From contig JBLHMK010000091.1 in the NCBI GenBank assembly GCA_047621945.1, forward strand, positions 1 to 10,990: a stretch of DNA of 10,990 nt. The letters are read 5' to 3'. Every line of letters starts with the position of its first letter. The first letter of the stretch is position 1. Positions 6,267 through 10,990 of the stretch are shown one piece after another. This stretch comes from JAFMKE01 sp047621945. GTDB lineage: Bacteria; Bacteroidota; Bacteroidia; Chitinophagales; UBA8649. The position numbers and the translations under genes were made by a program. The notes beneath the pieces are model-generated. The model did no database searches, was not told the origin of the DNA, and saw nothing but the letters and a program-made list of their open reading frames with translations.

Positions 6267-7262
6267 ATGAGATTTTTCTTATTACTGCTCCTATTCCCCT
6301 TAATTTCGCAGGCTCAAGAGAGTTTCACTAATTCTAAAGACACCCTATTGATGGGGTCTGCTTTTACATTTACGGCTATCCATTCTCAAGATAAACAAAG
6401 TGAACAAGCAATAATTGCCGCTATTGAAGAAGTGGTGCGGATAGAAGAATTAATTTCCTCATGGCGACCTTCTTCTCAAACTAGCCAAATAAACAAGCTC
6501 GCTGGTGTACAAACAGTAAAAGTTGATTATGAATTATTTCAACTCATAGAGCGTAGCCAAAAAATAGCAGAGCTTACCAATGGCTATTTTGATATTTCAT
6601 TTGCCTCTATTGATAAGCTTTGGCAGTTTAATGGGCAAGAAATGCAAATGCCTCATCCAAAAATTCTTGAAGAGTCTGTGCGACTTATTAACTATCTAGA
6701 CATCCATTTGAATCAAGAGGATACGACGGTTTTTCTAAAACAAAAAGGAATGAAAATTGGCTTTGGAGCTATCGGGAAAGGCTATGCCGCAGATAGAGCG
6801 AAACATGTAATGCTGAGTTATGACATTGAAAATGGAGTGGTAAATGCTGGAGGAGATATTTTGGCATGGGGGAAAAAATCAGATGGAAGTTCCTGGAATA
6901 TTGGAATCGCAGATCCCAATCACAAAAGTGAGATTGTTTCAAGCTTGCAAATTGAAGATCAAGCAGTGGTCACTTCAGGTGATTATGAACGCTTCGTTCT
7001 CATCAATGGAGAACGTTTTGGTCATATCGTCAACCCAAAGACTGGGATTCCAGTTCAAGGGGTTTTAAGCGTTACGATTGTGTCGCAAACTGCTGAATTA
7101 GCGGATGCATTGGCCACTGCAGTTTTTGTGTTAGGAGAGAAGGATGGAATGGACTTAATCAATCACTTGAACGGAGTGGAAGGTATTATCCTTACGGACA
7201 AAAATAAATTACTATATTCGAAGCGCATTACACTAAATAGAGTTGATGAAAAGAGTAATTAG
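6267..7262 (+). CDS. apbE: ApbE-family FAD:protein FMN transferase
   Basis: This 331-residue exported enzyme attaches FMN from FAD to a Thr or Ser of a target protein. A signal peptide covers about residues 1-17 (ending SQAQ), with no lipobox cysteine, so the enzyme should be soluble in the periplasm. Family blocks are in order: SSWRPSSQTSQINKL (64-78), NGYFDISF (105-112), GFGAIGKGYAADRA (165-178), NAGGDI (193-198), SGDYERF (237-243), HIVNPKTG (253-260) and AELADALATAVFVLG (276-290). Ala168, Asp280 and Thr284 fit the metal-binding positions of the family. The gene follows the thioredoxin-like gene by 7 bp and runs into the DUF4266 gene with a 17-bp overlap. The window shows no classic acceptor (NqrB/NqrC, RnfG/RnfD, or an FMN-bind domain with a D-x-x-[ST]-G-A-[ST] site). 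The target must therefore be an operon neighbour of unusual type or lie elsewhere. Confidence 0.95.
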   Translation: MRFFLLLLLFPLISQAQESFTNSKDTLLMGSAFTFTAIHSQDKQSEQAIIAAIEEVVRIEELISSWRPSSQTSQINKLAGVQTVKVDYELFQLIERSQKIAELTNGYFDISFASIDKLWQFNGQEMQMPHPKILEESVRLINYLDIHLNQEDTTVFLKQKGMKIGFGAIGKGYAADRAKHVMLSYDIENGVVNAGGDILAWGKKSDGSSWNIGIADPNHKSEIVSSLQIEDQAVVTSGDYERFVLINGERFGHIVNPKTGIPVQGVLSVTIVSQTAELADALATAVFVLGEKDGMDLINHLNGVEGIILTDKNKLLYSKRITLNRVDEKSN

Positions 7263-7464
7263 CATGGTGTTGTTTGGGATATTTTGCATGGGGCTGTCCT
7301 CATGTACTAGCGTCAAGGCTTATCAAAAAATGTATTTAAATGACCCAGATATGCAATTGTCAGCTTCCCCTTTAGAGGGATTTGAAAACGGATTTCAAAT
7401 TTATCGCGAGGGAGTGTCTGGCGCTAATGGAGGAAAAACAGGAGGAGGATGCGGATGCAACTAA
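7246..7464 (+). CDS. Small DUF4266-type lipoprotein with CGCN C-terminus
   Basis: This 72-residue protein is mostly a lipoprotein signal plus a short tail. The hydrophobic segment ends in GLSSC, with Cys20 the expected lipidated residue. The mature part of about 50 residues carries YQKMYLNDPDMQL (26-38), then REGVSGANGGKTGGG and ends CGCN. From memory this pattern matches the DUF4266 family, whose function is not established. The glycine-rich end with two cysteines looks built for metal or cofactor binding, or for modification, rather than for a folded domain. The ATG at 7246 is chosen over the TTG just before it (7243). It overlaps the apbE end by 17 bp, and its own end overlaps the DUF3570 start, so the three genes are probably translated together. 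Its place between ApbE and the barrel suggests that it anchors or assists that outer-membrane protein. Confidence 0.83.
   Translation: MKRVISMVLFGIFCMGLSSCTSVKAYQKMYLNDPDMQLSASPLEGFENGFQIYREGVSGANGGKTGGGCGCN
7441..7448 (+). promoter_or_regulatory. Possible Shine-Dalgarno sequence inside the DUF4266 gene
   Basis: GGAGGAGG ends directly before the ATG at 7449 and 6 bases before the next in-frame ATG at 7455. If used as a ribosome binding site it favours 7455 as the DUF3570 start. However, it also encodes the Gly-rich tail of the DUF4266 protein, and Bacteroidota rarely depend on such sites, so it may be a coding by-product. Confidence 0.3.
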
Positions 7465-8714
7465 AATTCTCAATGCTCATCTTTCTTGTTTTCCTTAGCT
7501 TAAATCTTGTAGCTCAGAATCCTGTGGATTCAAATAAGATTCACTTAGAAGATGTAAGTATAGATTTCTTGTTTAATTATTACGAACAAGAAGGAATTCA
7601 CTCGCCAGTCACAGGTGGTTTAGGAACAGAAAAGTTAAATAATATTGCTCCTTCTATAATTGTAAATATTCCTCTCGACACCCTTCGTTCTATTTCATAT
7701 AGTGGGGGAGTCGATTATTATTCTTCAGCTTCGTCTGACAATATTAATAATCCTTACCTGCAAGCAGACCATGTTTCTTCTGCATCTGCTGCTGATTATA
7801 GAATTTATTCAAGCCTAGGCTACAAACAAAAAAACAAGAAGAAAAAAACTAGTTATAGTGGAACATTAGCTATGTCATTCGAGTTTGATGTGACCTCGGT
7901 TTCTGTTGGTGGAGGATACGCTAAAACCTCAAAGGATGAGAATAGGGAGTTTAGTGTTAAAGGAGGTTATTTCTATGATAAATGGAAATTGATTTACCCC
8001 GTGGAACAAAGGAATGCGAGCTTTGCAATTCTTGATACAGATGGGCGACATTCAGCAAACTTGTCATTAGTTCAGTCTTGGGTAATGAATAAAAGAATGA
8101 CAGCATCTGTGAATGTTGATTTTGTGCTTCAAAAGGGAATACTTTCAACTCCTTTTCACCGCGTCTATTTTTCGGATTATAATTTAGATCAATTTGGCAA
8201 CCCTTTGGATAATACAGCAAGCTTGGTTAATTCCCAAGTGGAGATGCTTCCATCTACCCGATTTAAATTACCTATTGGTCTTCGATACAACTATTACATT
8301 GCAGATTTCTTAAGACTAAAAGCGTATTACCGCTTTTACTATGATACTTGGAATGTAATGGGACATACCGCTCAAATTGAATTGCCAATGGTGTTAACTA
8401 AGTTTCTACGGGTATATCCATTTTATCGCTATCACAATCAAAGTAGTGCAAAGTATTTTGCTCCATTTGCTACGCATCAAGCAAATGCTTCGTTCTATAC
8501 TTCAGATTATGATCTGTCTGGCTTCAATAGCCATAGAATTGGACTTGGTGTAGGAATTGATCCCTTGTTCGGAATATTCAATTTTAAAAATAAGAGCAAG
8601 ACCCGAACCAATGTGCTTAAAAGTATAGACCTTAAATACTCTCATTACAGACGGAGTGATGGTTTGAAGGCTAATCTATATAGTGTTGCTTTTAGCTATC
8701 TCATTAAACGTTAA
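7449..8714 (+). CDS. DUF3570-family outer-membrane beta-barrel protein
   Basis: This 421-residue protein has a signal peptide ending near LNLVAQ (about residues 18-23). The early mature part, NYYEQEGIHSPVTGGLGTEK (43-62) followed by LNNIAPS, I recognise as the DUF3570 signature. The rest alternates polar and aromatic residues in short strands separated by turns (for example 113-126, 136-160, 166-182, 202-227, 272-302, 305-326, 344-370), and the chain ends in strand YSVAFSYLIKR. This suggests an outer-membrane beta-barrel. The gene starts within the last 16 bases of the DUF4266 gene; ATG 7455 is an equally good start that would remove two residues. Partnership with DUF4266, ApbE and thioredoxin-like proteins is, to my recollection, common for this family, yet no activity is known. 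A porin, or a barrel that places a redox lipoprotein, are possible roles. Confidence 0.87.
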   Translation: MRMQLKFSMLIFLVFLSLNLVAQNPVDSNKIHLEDVSIDFLFNYYEQEGIHSPVTGGLGTEKLNNIAPSIIVNIPLDTLRSISYSGGVDYYSSASSDNINNPYLQADHVSSASAADYRIYSSLGYKQKNKKKKTSYSGTLAMSFEFDVTSVSVGGGYAKTSKDENREFSVKGGYFYDKWKLIYPVEQRNASFAILDTDGRHSANLSLVQSWVMNKRMTASVNVDFVLQKGILSTPFHRVYFSDYNLDQFGNPLDNTASLVNSQVEMLPSTRFKLPIGLRYNYYIADFLRLKAYYRFYYDTWNVMGHTAQIELPMVLTKFLRVYPFYRYHNQSSAKYFAPFATHQANASFYTSDYDLSGFNSHRIGLGVGIDPLFGIFNFKNKSKTRTNVLKSIDLKYSHYRRSDGLKANLYSVAFSYLIKR

Positions 8715-8730
8715 CGATAAGTAGTTTTAC

Positions 8731-8761
8731 TTGTTTTTATAAGCTTATTTACTTATAATTG
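8731..8761 (+). promoter_or_regulatory. Candidate promoter of the SatD-family gene
   Basis: TTG at 8731-8733 and TATAATTG at 8754-8761 are 20 bases apart. The -7 box differs from TAnnTTTG at one base. A start near 8768 would leave a leader of about 24 bases before the GTG at 8792. No convincing hairpin terminator separates it from the preceding operon, so read-through is possible. Confidence 0.35.
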
Positions 8762-8775
8762 TGTTTTATAAGCTT
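8735..8775. repeat. Two direct copies of TTTTATAAGCTT upstream of the SatD-family gene
   Basis: TTTTATAAGCTT occurs at 8735-8746 and again at 8764-8775, 29 bp apart, each holding the palindromic core AAGCTT. They flank the candidate -7 box, as paired regulator sites might. In DNA this AT-rich a 12-bp repeat could still be chance. Confidence 0.4.
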
Positions 8776-8791
8776 GTAATTTATACCTATC

Positions 8792-9391
8792 GTGAATCAG
8801 GAAGCCATAATTACATTAGATATTATTGACTCTAAAAAAATGAAGCCATCTGATTTGGATCGTTTCTCTATTCTAGGTAAAGAGCTATCTCGTTTGTCCA
8901 TCATAGAAGAGCTTGAAATCTTTAACGGAGATGGAATGCAAACTAAAGCGAATAAAGCCTTAGATGGCTTAAAGACAATGGTCGCACAATATTGTTATTT
9001 TAAATTTAATAGAATACCTGTTCGTCAAGCCTTAGGGGTAGGTGAAATTACTTTGCATGCAGAAAGATTGTTGAAATCAGCTGGTCCGGCATTTGAAATT
9101 TCAAACAGTTCTCTGAATAAGCTAAAGGCAAAGGATGAATTAAGTAGTATAGAATTTGCGCTTAAAGAGCTAAATCCTGAGTGGATATTGCATAGTTCTT
9201 TCTTATCTGATATAATGCATAATTGGTCAAGAGCGCAAGCTGAAGCTATTTATTTTAGTTTAATTGGGAACACGCAAATGGAAATTGCAGATAATTTGAG
9301 AATTTCTCAAGCAGCTATTCATCAACGATTGAAAGCTGCAAAATTTCAATTGCTTAAGCTCCTACTAAATCGATACGAAGCTAGTTTTTAG
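8792..9391 (+). CDS. SatD-family protein with C-terminal sigma-like helix-turn-helix
   Basis: This 199-residue protein starts with GTG. The next ATG (8840) would remove the conserved opening ITLDIIDSKK (7-16). That opening, NGDGMQ (45-50), RQALGVGEI (78-86) and AGPAFEIS (97-104) match, from memory, the layout of SatD-family proteins (named after the Streptococcus mutans sat operon), where the equivalents are DIVxS, GDxxQ and GPAF. The C-terminal part, TQMEIADNLRISQAAIHQRL (161-180), reads as a helix-turn-helix like sigma factor region 4, followed by an LLKLLL helix. The protein has no signal peptide and should be cytoplasmic, perhaps a DNA-binding regulator or sensor. The Asp and Gly-Asp motifs hint at a nucleotide or metal site, which is only an inference. 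It has a short 33-bp gap to pdxJ, so co-transcription is plausible. Confidence 0.72.
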   Translation: MNQEAIITLDIIDSKKMKPSDLDRFSILGKELSRLSIIEELEIFNGDGMQTKANKALDGLKTMVAQYCYFKFNRIPVRQALGVGEITLHAERLLKSAGPAFEISNSSLNKLKAKDELSSIEFALKELNPEWILHSSFLSDIMHNWSRAQAEAIYFSLIGNTQMEIADNLRISQAAIHQRLKAAKFQLLKLLLNRYEASF

Positions 9392-9424
9392 TTTAGATCG
9401 GATAATTAATTAAATTTTTTTTAA

Positions 9425-10165
9425 ATGTCTACGAAACTTTCAATCAATATCAATAAAATTGCTCTGCTCAGAAATGCAAGGGGAATGCAAGTTCCTGATG
9501 TGCTAAAATTTGCGCTAGATTGTAAGCAATACGGTGCAGACGGAATTACGGTTCATCCCCGCCCAGATGAGCGCCATATTACTCGGAAAGATGTACGTGA
9601 TTTAAGGAGTTTTTTACCAGCGGATCAATGTGAATACAATATTGAAGGATATCCTAGTCGAGATTTTGTGGAAATGGTTTTAAAAGCAAAGCCAAGCCAA
9701 GTAACGCTGGTTCCAGATGCTCCTGGTCAGTTAACCTCTGATCATGGTTGGGATGTGTTGGCTAATTTTAGCTTATTGAAAGAAGTGTTGGACGAATTTA
9801 ACAAAGAGGGTATACGTACTGCACTTTTTATGGATCCTGTCTCTTTGCAATTGGAAATGGCAAAAAAAGCAGGGACAGACAGAATTGAATTCTATACTGG
9901 GCCTTATGCTCATGGATATAGTCTGGCCAAAAGTGATGAGGACAAAAAACACTTAGTAAAAAGTTTTGAATCGGTTCTTCCATTATTGGAGGACCTTCAA
10001 ATAGGTATTAATGCTGGACATGATTTGAACCTAGATAATTTGGCTTACTTCAAAGCAAGTATTCCTAATTTACTGGAGGTTTCTATAGGTCAAGCATTTG
10101 TTCGAGATTGTTTGTATTATGGACTGGAAAACACCATTAATATGTACAAACGATTGTTAGTATGA
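9425..10165 (+). CDS. pdxJ: Pyridoxine 5'-phosphate synthase
   Basis: This 246-residue cytoplasmic TIM-barrel enzyme condenses 1-deoxy-D-xylulose 5-phosphate with 3-amino-2-oxopropyl phosphate to pyridoxine 5'-phosphate, the last ring-forming step of DXP-dependent vitamin B6 synthesis. Diagnostic blocks are the N-terminal SININKIALLRNAR (6-19), ITVHPRPDERHI (41-52, catalytic His44), YNIEGYPS (71-78, catalytic Glu74), TLVPD (94-98), IEFYTGPYA (154-162) and INAGHDLN (195-202, catalytic His199). SIGQAFVRDCLYYGLENTI (220-238) is the final phosphate-region block; Gln223 replaces a His that is usual in this Gly-His pair. Length and start fit the family. The TGA overlaps the plsC ATG as ATGA. No strong promoter or terminator was seen in the 33 bp before it. 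Confidence 0.96.
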   Translation: MSTKLSININKIALLRNARGMQVPDVLKFALDCKQYGADGITVHPRPDERHITRKDVRDLRSFLPADQCEYNIEGYPSRDFVEMVLKAKPSQVTLVPDAPGQLTSDHGWDVLANFSLLKEVLDEFNKEGIRTALFMDPVSLQLEMAKKAGTDRIEFYTGPYAHGYSLAKSDEDKKHLVKSFESVLPLLEDLQIGINAGHDLNLDNLAYFKASIPNLLEVSIGQAFVRDCLYYGLENTINMYKRLLV

Positions 10166-10896
10166 ATACAATAATTCGATTTTTTTTTAGTATTTGGGCG
10201 ACATTCTTCTTCATGTTTTGGATAATTGTGGCCTACTTTGCGTACTTGTTAACGAGTTTATTCTTTGGAAATAAAAGGGATAGACAATTTCTTATTTTCC
10301 TTTATCGATTTATTGGAAACGCCATTTGTTATTCTATTTTTCTTTTTGTAAAAAGAAAAATTCATGCTGTCTATAGTAAGGATGAAAGTTATGTAATAGT
10401 AAGTAATCATCAATCTATGATGGATATTCCAGCAAATGTAGTCGGCTCACCTGATGATATATTGTTTAAGTTCTTAGGTAAGAAAGAAGCGGATAGAGTA
10501 CCCTTTTTTGGTTATCTAATCAATCGTTTATTCATTTTGGTTGATCGTAAAAGTGAGGTCTCCAGAAAAATGTCGTTTCAGAAAATGAAAACAGAAATGG
10601 AGAACGGTTTCTCTATTCTTATTTACGCAGAGGGAACAAGGAACCGAACAGATGAACCTATAAAAGATTTTTATGATGGAGCATTTAGACTAGCTATTGA
10701 AATGCAAAAACCCATTGTTGTAAATGTACTCGTAGGAATTAAAGAGTTAAATCCGCCAACAGGTTTTTTCACATACAGACCAGGAACAATTGAATCGCAT
10801 TGGGAAGAAGCTATTCCAACAAAAGGATTAAGCCTCGATAACATGGATGATTTGAAAGCTCAAGTTGCTGAGCTAATGATAAAACGCTTGGCTTAA
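10162..10896 (+). CDS. plsC: 1-acyl-sn-glycerol-3-phosphate acyltransferase
   Basis: This 244-residue membrane enzyme adds the second acyl chain to lysophosphatidic acid to give phosphatidic acid. The N-terminus holds hydrophobic segments (about 7-35 and 43-63) that attach it to the inner membrane. The four acyltransferase boxes are present: NHQSMMD (82-88, the catalytic H-x4-D pair His83 and Asp88), VPFFGYLINRLFILVDR (113-129, glycerol phosphate binding), YAEGTRNR (155-162, EGTR) and KPIVVNVLVGIKEL (183-196, the position of the proline box). YAEGTR replaces the usual FPEGTR, a change seen among distant members. The start codon overlaps the pdxJ stop by four bases, so the genes are translationally coupled although their pathways differ. 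A different lysophospholipid acceptor is possible, but the family is secure. Confidence 0.93.
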   Translation: MNTIIRFFFSIWATFFFMFWIIVAYFAYLLTSLFFGNKRDRQFLIFLYRFIGNAICYSIFLFVKRKIHAVYSKDESYVIVSNHQSMMDIPANVVGSPDDILFKFLGKKEADRVPFFGYLINRLFILVDRKSEVSRKMSFQKMKTEMENGFSILIYAEGTRNRTDEPIKDFYDGAFRLAIEMQKPIVVNVLVGIKELNPPTGFFTYRPGTIESHWEEAIPTKGLSLDNMDDLKAQVAELMIKRLA

Positions 10897-10990
10897 GGCT
10901 AGAAGGACAATAGCACTCAATTCAATAGCCTTCATCATTTTTGACCCCGTATCATTTTTCAGTAGCTCGTTGCATTCTGCGATTATCTGA
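10873..10990 (-). CDS. Possible 3' end of an unidentified convergent gene, cut by window edge
   Basis: On the minus strand one frame is open from the right edge for 38 codons and stops at 10873-10875; the other two frames stop early. The peptide runs QIIAECNELLKND, then TGSKMMKAIELSAIVLLALS, and ends QAFYH. It looks like a helical C-terminus, but I do not recognise a family. It would overlap the plsC end by 24 bp in convergent orientation, with no terminator hairpin between. The openness may be chance over so short a length. Confidence 0.35.
   Translation of the reverse strand, partial: QIIAECNELLKNDTGSKMMKAIELSAIVLLALSQAFYH

Noticed and set aside
6844..7068. Plus-strand frame of 74 codons inside apbE
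   Set aside because: Out of frame with apbE, which has all family motifs across this region.
7957..8220. Minus-strand frame inside the DUF3570 gene
   Set aside because: Antisense to a convincing beta-barrel reading frame, with no family resemblance.
9392..9424. Terminator between the SatD-family gene and pdxJ
   Set aside because: There is a run of T and a TTAATTAA palindrome but no GC-containing stem, so it does not look like a working terminator.

Overview
The window looks like a chromosomal segment of a Bacteroidota bacterium, probably a flavobacterium-like marine or freshwater group. The reasons are low GC, promoters of the Bacteroidota type (TTG / TAnnTTTG, clearest as TACCTTTG before ahcY), few Shine-Dalgarno sequences, and gene families typical of the phylum (DUF4266 and DUF3570 proteins). 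No tRNA, rRNA, insertion sequence or CRISPR array was seen.

Left part, minus strand (1-3218): an oxidation locus read right to left. alkB (membrane di-iron alkane hydroxylase family) is followed after 3 bp by a type I Baeyer-Villiger-type flavin monooxygenase. After a further 54 bp comes a class V PLP-dependent enzyme related to cysteine desulfurases and molybdenum cofactor sulfurases, cut by the left window edge. A divergent TetR-family gene (3301-3900) faces alkB. The 82 bp between them hold a perfect 9-bp inverted repeat that overlaps the TetR gene's own -7 box and the upstream part of the alkB promoter, so one operator could control both directions.

Middle (3901-5313): ahcY, S-adenosylhomocysteine hydrolase, is a single-gene unit with a consensus promoter and a strong 14-bp hairpin terminator.

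Right-middle (5314-8714): five plus-strand genes packed with overlaps or tiny gaps, all encoding proteins with export signals. In order they are a two-CxxCH (probably diheme) lipoprotein, a secreted thioredoxin-like protein, an ApbE-type FAD:protein FMN transferase, a tiny DUF4266 lipoprotein ending in CGCN, and a DUF3570 outer-membrane beta-barrel protein. This is the most interesting part: an envelope redox module that carries a flavin-attaching enzyme but no obvious flavin acceptor.

Right (8715-10990): a SatD-family protein with a sigma-like C-terminal helix-turn-helix, then pdxJ (vitamin B6 synthesis) overlapping plsC (phosphatidic acid synthesis) by an ATGA junction. The last bases contain the likely 3' end of an unidentified convergent gene on the minus strand.
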